Made by a program: the position numbers and the translations under genes. The notes under the pieces were generated by a model. The model made no database searches. It had not been told where the DNA came from and saw only the letters and a list, made by a program, of their open reading frames with translations. A stretch of 64,000 nt of DNA, from contig NZ_SPQQ01000001.1 in assembly GCF_004766045.1 (NCBI RefSeq), forward strand, positions 1-64,000, written 5' to 3'. The stretch is from Desulfosporosinus fructosivorans. Its GTDB lineage: Bacteria; Bacillota; Desulfitobacteriia; Desulfitobacteriales; Desulfitobacteriaceae. Of the stretch, positions 9,201 to 18,070 are shown piece after piece; position 1 is the stretch's first letter, and every line of letters starts with the position of its first letter.

Positions 9201-10537
9201 ACGGACAAACGATTACGATCGGAACAATGGATGTCACAGTTTCTAGCAATGGTGCTGTAAGTTTAACCTGTACTTTAATCGACCCCTATGGAGTCATCAT
9301 TGATGCAGCCACAGGCAAGCCTATTGCAGAAGCAAATGTCACCTTGTATTATGCCAATACGGAAAGAAACAAGACCGATGGCAAAACTCCTGACACTGTA
9401 GTACCTTTACCGGGTATTAATGGATTTAAGCCCAACAATAATCTAAATCCTCAGCTAAGTGATGCCTCAGGTGCCTATGGCTTCATGGTATTCCCCACGA
9501 CAGATTACTACATCGTTGCCACCAAAAATGGTTACAACAACTATACAAGCCCAACAATTTCTGTGGAACAAGATATCGTCAAATGGGACTTTAGAATGAA
9601 TCAACCAACCTCTGGATTAACAAGACTTTCGGGTCTGACGAGTGTCGATACTGCGCTCGTCATCGCCAAAGCAAACTGTACAGGGGAGGTTGCAAATGTC
9701 ATCTTAGCTACTGTAGACAACTATCCGGACGCCATAGCCGGAAGTGTTCTAGCTTACAAGCTTAATGCGCCAATCCTACTGGTTGGAAGTTCTGATGCCG
9801 ATCAAGAAAAAATATTGGACTACATGAAGGATACTATGAACCCGGCAGGAACGGTCTATATCCTAGGTGGCACGGCAGTCGTCAGCAGTGCCATGGAAGG
9901 TAAAGTAACAGCGAGTGGGTTCGCCAATATCACCAGATTAGGCGGGACTGACAGGTATGAAACATCTGTCAAAATAGCGGATCAATTGAAGGCCAAGACT
10001 GGAACACCGATTGTGCTTGCCTATGGAGACAACTATCCTGACGCATTATCCATTAGTAGTATAGCAGCAGAAATGCAGTACCCCATACTTTTAGTTCAAA
10101 AAGACGGACTTAGCGATGTGGTCAAGAACAAGATTGCCGAAATCAAGCCCACCAAAGTATATATCATCGGAGGAGATGGGGTCATCAGCGCAACTGTAGA
10201 AAGCCAAGTCACACAGATCACGTCATTAGGCAAAACTAATATTGTGAGAATCGCTGGAGCAGACCGCTATGAAACCTCTCTTGCCGTAGTAAAATACTTT
10301 GATTTATCTGGTCAAAGCGTCTGCATAGCCACAGGAAATAACTTCCCGGATGCTCTGGCTGGAAGTGTCTATGCGGCCAATCATAATGCCCCGATTATTC
10401 TGGCAGATGGAAGCTTGTCCGATCAGGTCATGACTTATCTTAAGGATAAAAAACTGATTGGAGCGACCCTATGCGGTGGAGAGGCTGTTGTCAGTAAAGA
10501 CATTGAGCGGCAGCTTGGACAGTTGATGGGGAAATAG
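6266..10537 (+). CDS. Large secreted surface protein with Ig-like repeats and three CWB2 repeats
   Basis: A 1423-residue protein starting with a signal peptide (FLILIVLSILSFTS, cleavage near AFAAS). A DNRLRE-like beta domain follows (about 35-225), then three Ig-like repeats of about 90 residues (TPTWTWSSGGGGDGNYRYKL). Two 87-residue repeats come next (TPTITGTPTAGATSVSG), then further Ig-like segments and a glycine/SPTP hinge near 870-890. A carboxypeptidase-regulatory-like domain precedes three C-terminal cell-wall-binding repeats (TRLGGTDRYETSV, NYPDALSISS and related). CWB2 repeats anchor proteins non-covalently to wall polymers in Clostridia. Repeats 2 and 3 of the Ig block are nearly identical in DNA with a 270-base period, a sign of recent duplication. 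It is probably an adhesin or S-layer-associated protein. Confidence 0.92.
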   Translation: MIKSTYFKLFLILIVLSILSFTSNDAAFAASDLINVSQDVATDSTRVENRSYTVAETDTIKDNSGTMNINWVGSEPGYTYARSAIKLSLAGITGTITYATFKFYVVDVQGAPVVNLISTTDESWNETDPSPAFPTYNSAGIVYDSTIGPTAPYSNVPVTSSGWKEFNVKDYIQSCVDAGKTDVIFVLTGTEGSGTNDDFNFVSNQDSNTNLWSKLDLTYTPAPTPPSVTGAGYTNNTMPTWSWTAGGGGNGTFQYKLDNNDLTSGATTTTSLGYTPGSALSEGPHTLYVQESNGASPARWSNSGSFTIVVDITPPTAPAVIGTSPTNSVTPTWTWSSGGGGDGNYRYKLDDSDLSSGTTATTSPSYTPGSALSEGSHTLYVQEKDAAGNWSSSGSISIIMDVTPPDAPTVTGATPTNDNTPTWTWSSGGEGDGNYRYKLDDSDLSSGTTATTSPIYTPGSALSEGSHTLYVQEKDAAGNWSSSGSFTIVINTTAPVQTATPTITGTPTAGATSVSGTAVAGASVVLSVNGTAKPAVTADGSGNWTISGLTLATGDAISVTAQSTGETVSNAATATVAAAPVPVQTATPTIMGTPTAGNTSVSGTTVAGASVVLSVNGTAKPAVTADGSGNWTVSGLTLASGDTISVTAQATGETVSNAATATVAAVAVVTIDTAAIAGVTAPVTGATPVSTIAATSEYIATIAWSPADTTFAPSTVYTVTITLTPKAGYTLTGVSTNFFTVAGATTTNSAGSGVVTAVFPTNVAVPTINTQPSNQTVNVGGTANLSITASGGVVLSYQWYSNTVNSTTGGAIISGAASGSYSAPTDAEGTKYYYCVVTNTDSGATGNQTATATSNVATVTVNAAPTHGGGGGGGSPTPSPTPTTVTGSVIDGNGTQVSNVTATVTADSNGNFTVSMNVAQTVMLKQPDGTKSSLSDLSKVTFATAAGSPVTVSDDGTINLTRLVKGTDNNFNITYDLGNGQTITIGTMDVTVSSNGAVSLTCTLIDPYGVIIDAATGKPIAEANVTLYYANTERNKTDGKTPDTVVPLPGINGFKPNNNLNPQLSDASGAYGFMVFPTTDYYIVATKNGYNNYTSPTISVEQDIVKWDFRMNQPTSGLTRLSGLTSVDTALVIAKANCTGEVANVILATVDNYPDAIAGSVLAYKLNAPILLVGSSDADQEKILDYMKDTMNPAGTVYILGGTAVVSSAMEGKVTASGFANITRLGGTDRYETSVKIADQLKAKTGTPIVLAYGDNYPDALSISSIAAEMQYPILLVQKDGLSDVVKNKIAEIKPTKVYIIGGDGVISATVESQVTQITSLGKTNIVRIAGADRYETSLAVVKYFDLSGQSVCIATGNNFPDALAGSVYAANHNAPIILADGSLSDQVMTYLKDKKLIGATLCGGEAVVSKDIERQLGQLMGK

Positions 10538-10842
10538 GAAAGAGTAGATTATTTGAGAGAACTTTGTAAGTATGCAACAACAAGTACATCCATTGTGATT
10601 AGACTATAGTTTAATTGCAATGGGTGAAACTCTTGATTGGGATTATTGTTATGTGAAAGAATATCCGATTAATAAATGGGATTTTCCTACTATACGATTC
10701 TTTCTTTTTCAGGATGTTGTAGATAACGGTAAGAAGCACTTTTAATCAAAGTGTCCAGCTTTAGAACAGAGAACCCGCATAAAGGGTTCTCTTTATATTA
10801 TTATGTAAACACTGGGCTCTATTATGAGGGAGGAAGAAAAAC
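10538..10842. other. Intergenic region after the surface protein
   Basis: No gene recognised in about 300 bases. The only clear structure is the hairpin at 10768-10792, followed by the ribosome site of the next gene. Confidence 0.6.
10768..10792 (+). terminator. Rho-independent terminator
   Basis: Stem AGAGAACCC / GGGTTCTCT with a 7-base loop, followed by TTATATTATT. It lies 230 bases after the surface-protein gene and before the next start. Confidence 0.7.
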
Positions 10843-11118
10843 TTGAAACAAAAAGATAATGAAGAACGGGAACGGATAGAATGGGAAAAGTCCAAAAATT
10901 CAGGGATGGGTAAATTCTTACTGCGTGAGGGTTTTTTCCAGTGGGGACTACCAATGGGTGTTATCTTTGGGATCATGTTACAAATAATTGAAAATGGATT
11001 TCATTTCGGAAATTTCGGATTTGTTAATAACATATTTTTTGGCTTGGTCATTTTCTGTAGTAATGGTTTGGTAATTGGACTCCTATCTTGGAGAAGGAAA
11101 AAGAAAAAGTATTCATAA
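10843..11118 (+). CDS. Small membrane protein, unknown
   Basis: A 91-residue protein starting at TTG after GAGGGAGGAAGAAAAAC. The N-terminal 25 residues are charged; two hydrophobic segments follow (about 38-52, GVIFGIMLQII, and 66-82, IFFGLVIFCSNGLVIGLL), then a lysine-rich tail that should be cytoplasmic. I do not recognise the family. Confidence 0.6.
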   Translation: MKQKDNEERERIEWEKSKNSGMGKFLLREGFFQWGLPMGVIFGIMLQIIENGFHFGNFGFVNNIFFGLVIFCSNGLVIGLLSWRRKKKKYS

Positions 11119-11180
11119 CTCCGAGTTACTGGTATGTCTATGCAAAAAAGTAAGCCACATGTTAATGTCAAAGGTAAACC

Positions 11181-11228
11181 AAGTGACAGCCCCCTGTCTT
11201 TTAATTAGATAAAGGGGGGCTGTCACTT
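11181..11228 (+). terminator. Strong terminator hairpin
   Basis: Arms AAGTGACAGCCCCC (11181-11194) and its complement within 11214-11228, followed by TT. It can work in both directions. Confidence 0.8.
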
Positions 11229-11231
11229 TTC

Positions 11232-11462
11232 ATAACGGTCTTTATCGGACGCAAGTTAAAGGAAATTATCAATGCAGAGGAATTTTCAATGGACCCGGAA
11301 AATTGGCATGGAATAACGCAGGTAAAATGCAAAAAACTAGACATAGACCAATATCTGCCTTTAAGCTGCGCGGACTTATGGAATCAGTTGAAGAATCTCA
11401 ACGTATTTTGCAAGCAAACTCACACTTGTCTGGGGCTCGGCATATCCTATAACGGTATCTGA
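11232..11462 (+). pseudogene. Open frame without start, possible gene remnant
   Basis: A 76-codon frame with no good start codon, beginning inside the terminator tail (ITVFIGRKLKEIINAEEFS) and ending at TGA 11460-11462. It has a protein-like composition but no family I recognise. It could be the C-terminal end of a deleted gene; chance is not excluded. Confidence 0.3.
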
Positions 11463-11495
11463 AAAGACATTCCGAAAAAAGGATGGGACGCCGGT

Positions 11496-12347
11496 ATGAG
11501 GATGGCAATTTCCAACAGGACGCCTGAGCAAATTGCGTCCGAGATTAACGTTATCAAGGAAGAAAGCGGCAAAATGCTGCTTACCAATGCCGTGGAGATC
11601 GGACGGCGTCTGACGGAAGCCAAAGAGCTGGTACCCCATGGGGAGTGGCTCAAATGGCTGACTGAATCTGTGAGTTACTCCCGAAGCACGGCCAGTAGAC
11701 TGATGAAAACTTTCCGGGAGTACGGGCCTATACTCTCCTCCTCCGACTGGGAGGATTCCCCAAATGGTGCAGCGCTGCACCATTTGAACTACACCCAAGG
11801 ACTCACGCTGTTTGGGATCCCGCTAGAGGATCGGGATCAATTTATAGCGGACAATGATGTTGGGAATATGAGCCAGCGGGAGCTACTAAAGACAATCGAT
11901 GAAAGTGGCCGGACGCCTCAGGAAGAAGACCTTCAAGAGCCCGAAAATCTGGTGACACAAAAGCAAGGAAGTGCGGCGGAAGAGGCAGAGGAAGCGGAAA
12001 AGGAAATAGATAAACCTATAGATAAACCTATAGATAAACCTATGGAACTGATCCCGGTGGAAAGGAAGATTATCAAGCCGAAGACTGTGCAAACTGTGCC
12101 GCCAGCAGAGAATACCAATGCCGACAGCATGAAATACGACGCCCAATACGCTATGCACCGCGACAATATGCTCAGCGCCTACGGGGGACTGCTGAAAACT
12201 CTCGTTGACTTAAACAGAGTAGACCCGGTGAAGAAGGAAGCAAACAGGAAAGAGGCCTTAAAGATAGCGACTAACATGGTGGAGACACTGAAACAATATC
12301 CTCCTAGGATTAAGACAAATTTGAATATTAAAAAGGACAGAGACTAG
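11496..12347 (+). CDS. DUF3102 family protein
   Basis: A 283-residue protein. The first 130 residues match DUF3102 (LLTNAVEIGRRLTEAKELVPHG, WLKWLTESVSYSRSTASRLMK), a domain often found on mobile elements and near phage genes. A charged linker contains a tandem IDKP repeat encoded by a 12-base DNA repeat at about 12006-12044. The C-terminal 80 residues are helical and lysine-rich. A sequence-specific DNA-binding or replication-related role is plausible but not shown. No phage or plasmid genes flank it. Confidence 0.78.
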   Translation: MRMAISNRTPEQIASEINVIKEESGKMLLTNAVEIGRRLTEAKELVPHGEWLKWLTESVSYSRSTASRLMKTFREYGPILSSSDWEDSPNGAALHHLNYTQGLTLFGIPLEDRDQFIADNDVGNMSQRELLKTIDESGRTPQEEDLQEPENLVTQKQGSAAEEAEEAEKEIDKPIDKPIDKPMELIPVERKIIKPKTVQTVPPAENTNADSMKYDAQYAMHRDNMLSAYGGLLKTLVDLNRVDPVKKEANRKEALKIATNMVETLKQYPPRIKTNLNIKKDRD

Positions 12348-12351
12348 TGCA

Positions 12352-12381
12352 CAAAGAGATGCCTGCTGCGGCATCTCTTTG
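12352..12381 (+). terminator. Terminator after the DUF3102 gene
   Basis: Stem of 12 base pairs, CAAAGAGATGCC / GGCATCTCTTTG, loop TGCTGC, 4 bases after the stop codon region. Confidence 0.8.
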
Positions 12382-13003
12382 GTATCCTCAAGGCACGTAA
12401 GAGAAGATCGGAATACCAATTTTGTATGTGTAAAGGCGATTCAGATATGAATATAAAGTACTTTCGACAAATAATGAAGATAGACTAAGAGCTTTTTCAG
12501 CAAACTTTCAGTTAATCTTCAGGCCTATTTCAGTCTAATATTGGATAATAACAGTGTCTTCAGAAATTGGTGTTGAAAAATAAGTTAAGAATGAGTTGAA
12601 TATAGAATGACTTTAATTATCACCCTATTATTAGTGGGTATGGTTCCTTTATTATTAAGAATGTTGCTATCTGCCGATTTGGACACAGACAGTTAACCGT
12701 TAATTCGGGTTAATATACAGTACCTTCTTTTCATATTCACCTCCTTCACTCCCCCTCTAACGAGGGGATTTCTTTGTTTGTACAGTAAAGAAATAAAACT
12801 CTGATTTTAGTTATACAAGTATAAATCGAAGTCCTTGCAGATATTAAACCCTATAATTAATCGATCGACACATAGAAAAAAGAGTAGGGTAAGGGCGGTT
12901 TGGAAATACATGAATCCTAAGATAAGGTATTCTATTTAAGAAAATATAAAGGTTTGTAAATTATAATTTTCATGATTGATAAACAAAGGGGAGGAATCAT
13001 CGG
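12382..13003. other. Long leader region upstream of the RND operon
   Basis: About 620 AT-rich bases. One tiny frame at 12607-12696 encodes 29 residues that are hydrophobic at the start (MTLIITLLLVGMVPLLL); a micro-protein is possible but there is no good ribosome site. A short hairpin CCCCTC/GAGGGG lies at 12752-12767. The RND promoter should lie between that hairpin and 12990, but I cannot fix it. Confidence 0.4.
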
Positions 13004-14161
13004 GTGACTAATAAAAAAAGAGTCAATATTCTTCAGTGGGTAACAGTAATATTGGTGGGCTCATTATTGTTGATATCAGGATGCAGCCCTCAAATGCCTA
13101 CTTCGGTAGCAGAATCAGCGATAACAGTAAATGTTGAGACTGCAGAGTCAAGAGATATTTATGGCAGTATCAGTTATAACGGTCGTTTGAAGGCAAGCAG
13201 AGAAGTTCAGGTACTTCCCCAGACTAGTGCGCGGATAATTTCGATAAATGTAAGTGAAGGTCAGGAAGTCGGAACTGGACAGACGTTGATGACTTTAGAT
13301 AGCAGCAGCCTGCAAGCTTCTTTAAAAAAGGCGGAAGCTCAGGTAGCTTCTGCAAAGGCAAATCAGGTCAACAATCAGATCAAACTGGAAGCTGCAGGCA
13401 AGAGCTATGAACGCACTAAATCATTGTATGACGCAGAAGCAACAACCCAGGTGGAGTTGGAAAATGCTAAGGATGCCTATGATTTATTAAACTCAGGGTC
13501 TGTAGAAGCAGCCGTGGCCGAGGCCGAGGCTGCATTGCTAGCGGTTCAAGAGCAGATAGGTTATACCTCGATTACTGCACCGGTGAGCGGATCTATCGGC
13601 AGAATTGATGCTTCCGTTGGGGATTATGTTAATACGTCTAATACGGTTGCTGTCATCAGTGACCCCCAAGAATTGAAGATCGAGATTATGGTTGGGGAGT
13701 CAGATATTTCGATAATGAAGCTAAATGCCAAAGTAGACGTGTATGTGAAGTCTGTAAATCAAGATTCATTAAGCGGTACAATCAGCAGTATTGCCTCAGT
13801 GCTTGCCGCCAACTCAAGCATGTATCCGGTTACTATTACCCTAGATAATGTAGATGGGGAAGCCAAATCAGGTATGTATGCTGAAGTTTCAATCGCTGCC
13901 AGCGGTGTCCAAAGTGCTCTTTGTATTCCACTGTCATCCATAATACCAGATAATGGGGTTAATGTAGTATACAGTGTAACTGAAGGGAATGGGGAAATGC
14001 GTGCCGCTCGTGTGGAAGTTAAAACTGGCATAAATGATGGGAATTATGTTCAGATATTATCTGGATTAAAAGCAGGTGATAAAGTTGTCACTCTGGGCAA
14101 TACACTGATTAGCGACGGATCATTACTGACCATTCAGAGTAAAGAGGGTGAGCGGTCATGA
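13004..14161 (+). CDS. RND efflux membrane-fusion lipoprotein
   Basis: A 385-residue periplasmic-adaptor homologue starting at GTG after GGGGAGGAATCATCGG. An N-terminal membrane segment ends in a lipobox (LLLISGC, Cys about 27). The HlyD/AcrA layout follows: biotinyl-lipoyl half (GRLKASREVQVLPQT, VSEGQEVGTGQ), a coiled coil (about 100-175), the second lipoyl half (ITAPVSGSIGRI) and a beta-barrel. In Gram-positives these adaptors pair with RND pumps without an outer-membrane channel. The stop overlaps the start of the pump gene (ATGATG), indicating translational coupling. Confidence 0.93.
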   Translation: MTNKKRVNILQWVTVILVGSLLLISGCSPQMPTSVAESAITVNVETAESRDIYGSISYNGRLKASREVQVLPQTSARIISINVSEGQEVGTGQTLMTLDSSSLQASLKKAEAQVASAKANQVNNQIKLEAAGKSYERTKSLYDAEATTQVELENAKDAYDLLNSGSVEAAVAEAEAALLAVQEQIGYTSITAPVSGSIGRIDASVGDYVNTSNTVAVISDPQELKIEIMVGESDISIMKLNAKVDVYVKSVNQDSLSGTISSIASVLAANSSMYPVTITLDNVDGEAKSGMYAEVSIAASGVQSALCIPLSSIIPDNGVNVVYSVTEGNGEMRAARVEVKTGINDGNYVQILSGLKAGDKVVTLGNTLISDGSLLTIQSKEGERS

Positions 14162-17100
14162 TGGACAAAATCGCTAAATTTGCGGTAAACAGACCAGCGA
14201 GTATTACGATTTTAGCACTGGCTATAGTTTTACTGGGCTTTATAAATCTATCCAAGCTCTCCATTGATGAGATGCCGGAGATGGAAATGCCTATGATAAC
14301 TGTTATGACTACATACACAGGCGCCAGTCCGGAATCTGTTGAGGAAGAAGTAACTAAACCCTTAGAGTCTGCCCTAGTTAGCTTGAGCGATGTTGAGGAC
14401 ATCCAGTCCACATCTAGTTCTGGTTCATCTACGATTATGATAACCTTTAATTATGGTATAGATATGGATCAAGCTGCTCTCGATATCCGGGATAAAGTGG
14501 GGACGATTGAAAGCAGGCTTCCTGACGGAGCAGCTTCCCCAACTATCATGAAATTTGATTCTTCCTCGATGCCAATTATTCAGATCAGCTTATCCGGTGA
14601 GAACATGTCGCTGGCAAAGTTACAAGGCTTGGCAGAAGATACAATTGAACCGCGTTTATCACGTATATCTCAAGTCTCTTCAGTTTCCATAACAGGTGGG
14701 CAGGAACGGGAAATCCAAGTAGAGTTAGATGCTAATAAAATGGAAAGTTACGGATTAACTTTAGAGGATATTAACGGGTTCATGCAAGCAGGAAACTTCG
14801 ATATGTCAACGGGATCTCTTAGATATGGGAACCGCAAGTATTATGTTCGTACTATACAGGAGTATAATCGGGTTGCCGATATTGGTAATATTCCCATAAC
14901 TATAGGGGAAAGCACTATTTATCTGAGAGATATTGCCACTATTGAAGATACTACGGCGGATAGGACTATGTATACGAGGTTAAATGGCGAAACCTCAGTA
15001 GGGATATCCTGTCAAAAAGAATCGGGCTCTAATACGGTTGATGCCTGTACAGCTATTAAGAATGAAATTGAGGAAATTAGCCAAGAATTGGGTGGCGAGC
15101 TGCATTACGAGATAATTTCAGATCAATCTGAAAGTATTCAGGAGTCTATTGATTCCACTAAACGCATGTTGTACGAAGGAGCTGTACTGGCAGCGGTAGT
15201 ATTGGTGATGTTCCTGCGCAGGTGGCGCAGTACCATGATTGTCTTTATATCCATCCCCTTGTCTCTAATTGCAACCTTTACCGGAATGTATTTTCTCGGT
15301 TATACGGTCAATACCATAACCCTAGGCGGTTTAGCTATGGGGATTGGTAGAATCATCGATGATTCTATTGTGGTTTATGAAAATATTCACCGCCATCGGG
15401 CCTTGGGTCTTTCCATGAAGGAAGCAGCTATTTTGGGAGCGAAGGAAGTCGGTGGAGCGGTTCTGGCATCTACCCTTACGCTGTTTGCAGTTTTTATCCC
15501 GATGATGACAGTCGAAGGAATGGCCGGAATGATGTTTAAACCCTTGGCAGCGACTATATGTATAGCCATCGCTTGTTCCTTTGTTGTAGCGATATCTGTA
15601 GTCCCTATGCTTTCGTCACGCTTTCTGAGCAATAAGGTCATCAAGGCAGTTGATCCGACTAAGCGCAAAAATATATTTGCCCGAATAGTCAATGCTTTTG
15701 GCAATTCGATAGATAATTTGGGTGAAAAATACAAAGTTGTTCTAGCTTGGTCATTAGAGCACCGCCGCAGAGTGCTTATTACCGTAGGAGTACTTATGGT
15801 AGCCTCACTGCTGACGGTAACCTCTATCGGGATGGAGTTTTTCCCTTCCTCGGAATCTAATGAAATATCGATCAGTATTGAAACCGATAGAGGGTCTTCC
15901 CTCGATGATACTGATGCCATCATAGCTCAGATTGAAGATATTTTATTTCAAGTTCCGGAAATGAAGGATGTTTACACAACGGTAGGCAGTAGTGGGTCGA
16001 GAATGTCTAGGAGCAGCAGTAATAATAAGGCCAGTATCACTGCCACCCTTGCAGACGAAACAGAAAAGGGCAGAAGCACTGACCAAATCATGGAGGAATT
16101 AAGAAGATCAGTAGCCTCAGTCGCAGGAGCCAAAATTGAAATAACTAAAAATACGACCATGGGCGGTATGGCTGGCGACGACATCAGCGTAGAGATCGAA
16201 GGAGATGATCTGGATACCTTGAAAGAGATTTCGATTAAGGTGGCCGATATAGTAAAAGGGGTTTCCGGTGCCCGCAATGTAAGCAATTCATTGACAGATG
16301 GAGAACCGGAAGTAAAGGTATTCATTGACGGGGACAAAGCTTCCATGTACGGTCTGACGCCGGTTGCTATTGCCTCGGAAGTAGAAAATGTGATGAATGG
16401 CCTAGAGGCCTTCACCTATAGTGATAATGGTGAGGATATTACTGTTGCACTTGGGTATAAAGAGGCTGTTGAGGATCTGGAAGATCTAAAGAAATTGACC
16501 ATAACTAACGCAAAAGGTGATAATATTAAGTTGTCCGATATTGCTTCTTTTGAGCTGGGCCGGGCACCGGTCGAGATCAATCGTGTTGATCAGGTTCGCC
16601 AGGCCACGGTCACCGGGGATATCTATGGACGGGATAACAATAGTGTTAACCAGGAAATCAGAACCCAAACTGCCGAGATAGACCTGCCAGAAGGGTATAG
16701 CATTAGCTTCGGTGGTGCTAATAGGCAAATGCAGGAAAGCTTTTCGGGCCTGCTTATGGCCCTGGTGTTAGCGATTATTATGGTGTATGTGGTCATGGTT
16801 GTACAGTATGAATCTTTCTTTGATCCCTTTATAATCATGTTTACCATGCCTACAGCTATCATCGGAGCCATTTTATCGCTGGCGATAACAGGCAAATCTT
16901 TGAGTGTAAGCTCATTCCTCGGGATTATTATGCTGATGGGGATTGTAGTTGCTAACGCCATTGTGTTAATTGATTACCTGAAACAGCTTCGTGACAGAGG
17001 GATGGGGAAGAACGAAGCGATTATCGAAGCGGGCCGGGTAAGACTAAGGCCTATATTGATGACTTCACTAAGCACTGTATTGGCTATGCTTCCCTTGGCA

Positions 17101-17301
17101 GCTGGATTAGGGGAGGAGGCCTCAACCATGGCGCCTATGGCAACAGTTGTTGTCGGAGGTCTTTTGGTGTCTACTGTCCTGACACTAGTCTTGGTGCCGG
17201 TCGTATATAGTATTTTTGATGACTGGCGAAGTAAAGTAATGCGCAAGTTCTCCGGAAATAAGGATGAGCTTGTTCTGGGCAATAATTCGATAAACAGCTA
17301 A
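14158..17301 (+). CDS. RND (HAE1-type) multidrug efflux transporter
   Basis: A 1047-residue AcrB-like pump. Twelve membrane segments are expected: TM1 at about 12-30, TM2-6 at about 340-490, TM7 near 540 and TM8-12 at about 860-1030, with two large extracytoplasmic loops. The TM4 proton-relay motif is present (GIGRIIDDSIVVYENI, two Asp). The family signature TYTGASPESVEEEVTKPLE appears near residue 45. It works with the adaptor gene that overlaps it and is followed by a two-component system likely to control it. Substrate cannot be read from sequence. Confidence 0.95.
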   Translation: MMDKIAKFAVNRPASITILALAIVLLGFINLSKLSIDEMPEMEMPMITVMTTYTGASPESVEEEVTKPLESALVSLSDVEDIQSTSSSGSSTIMITFNYGIDMDQAALDIRDKVGTIESRLPDGAASPTIMKFDSSSMPIIQISLSGENMSLAKLQGLAEDTIEPRLSRISQVSSVSITGGQEREIQVELDANKMESYGLTLEDINGFMQAGNFDMSTGSLRYGNRKYYVRTIQEYNRVADIGNIPITIGESTIYLRDIATIEDTTADRTMYTRLNGETSVGISCQKESGSNTVDACTAIKNEIEEISQELGGELHYEIISDQSESIQESIDSTKRMLYEGAVLAAVVLVMFLRRWRSTMIVFISIPLSLIATFTGMYFLGYTVNTITLGGLAMGIGRIIDDSIVVYENIHRHRALGLSMKEAAILGAKEVGGAVLASTLTLFAVFIPMMTVEGMAGMMFKPLAATICIAIACSFVVAISVVPMLSSRFLSNKVIKAVDPTKRKNIFARIVNAFGNSIDNLGEKYKVVLAWSLEHRRRVLITVGVLMVASLLTVTSIGMEFFPSSESNEISISIETDRGSSLDDTDAIIAQIEDILFQVPEMKDVYTTVGSSGSRMSRSSSNNKASITATLADETEKGRSTDQIMEELRRSVASVAGAKIEITKNTTMGGMAGDDISVEIEGDDLDTLKEISIKVADIVKGVSGARNVSNSLTDGEPEVKVFIDGDKASMYGLTPVAIASEVENVMNGLEAFTYSDNGEDITVALGYKEAVEDLEDLKKLTITNAKGDNIKLSDIASFELGRAPVEINRVDQVRQATVTGDIYGRDNNSVNQEIRTQTAEIDLPEGYSISFGGANRQMQESFSGLLMALVLAIIMVYVVMVVQYESFFDPFIIMFTMPTAIIGAILSLAITGKSLSVSSFLGIIMLMGIVVANAIVLIDYLKQLRDRGMGKNEAIIEAGRVRLRPILMTSLSTVLAMLPLAAGLGEEASTMAPMATVVVGGLLVSTVLTLVLVPVVYSIFDDWRSKVMRKFSGNKDELVLGNNSINS

Positions 17302-17399
17302 AGAGGATACAGAAGGAATTTGATAGGGAGCTTTCACCTTTGACAGAAAAAGCGCATTGTGTCAAGGCGAAAGTTCTATCAATAATTGAGGTGGCCGTC

Positions 17400-18068
17400 A
17401 TGCGAGTATTGATAATCGAAGATGAAGAGCGGATAAGCGCGGCAATAGCTCATACTCTTAAGCAGAAGAATTATGAAGTGGATTGTGTTGAAGACGGAAA
17501 CGATGGTTTAATGCTGGCGGAAAAAGGAATCTACGATATTATCATATTAGATATTATGATTCCGGGCAAAAGTGGTTTGGAACTATTGAAAGAATTGCGC
17601 AACCGCGGAATAACAACTCCGGTATTGCTTTTAACTGCTCTGGATTCGATTACCGACCGCGTTTCCGGTCTGGATCTGGGCGCCGACGATTATCTTGGAA
17701 AACCCTTTTCGATGGCAGAGCTTATGGCCAGAATAAAGGCTTTATCGCGCAGAATCCAATCTGTCTATATCAGTAAAGAATTATGTCTAGGTAATATGAG
17801 CCTGGATGCAGACAGCCTTTCACTTAACATTGATAAGGAGGAAATTAAGCTCACCTATAAAGAGGTGCAGTTTATGGAGATGCTCATGCGAAGGCCGGGC
17901 ATGGTCTTTACCCGTGAGCAAATAATCGATAAAGTATGGGGCTACGATAATACGGTAACCGACAATAACATAGAAATATATATTCATTATCTTAGGAAGA
18001 AAATAGGTAATGCCAGTCATGTTATTGCCACGGTGAGGGGAATTGGCTACACCCTGGAAGCGAGGTAA
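17400..18068 (+). CDS. OmpR-family response regulator
   Basis: A 222-residue regulator. The receiver domain starts MRVLIIEDEERISAA, has the phospho-acceptor Asp in IIILDIMIPGKSG (near 51) and the conserved Lys in DYLGKPF. A winged-helix DNA-binding domain follows (LTYKEVQFMEMLMRRPGMVFTR; IYIHYLRKKIG). ATG 17400 follows GAGGTGGCCGTC; the frame is open to 17340 but those residues lie before the receiver fold. Placement right after the RND genes suggests it regulates the pump. Confidence 0.93.
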   Translation: MRVLIIEDEERISAAIAHTLKQKNYEVDCVEDGNDGLMLAEKGIYDIIILDIMIPGKSGLELLKELRNRGITTPVLLLTALDSITDRVSGLDLGADDYLGKPFSMAELMARIKALSRRIQSVYISKELCLGNMSLDADSLSLNIDKEEIKLTYKEVQFMEMLMRRPGMVFTREQIIDKVWGYDNTVTDNNIEIYIHYLRKKIGNASHVIATVRGIGYTLEAR

Positions 18069-18070
18069 TT

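Noticed and set aside
12006..12044. Short tandem repeats that could suggest a CRISPR or iteron
   Set aside because: The 12-base repeats are in frame and encode IDKP units inside the DUF3102 protein; there are no spacers.
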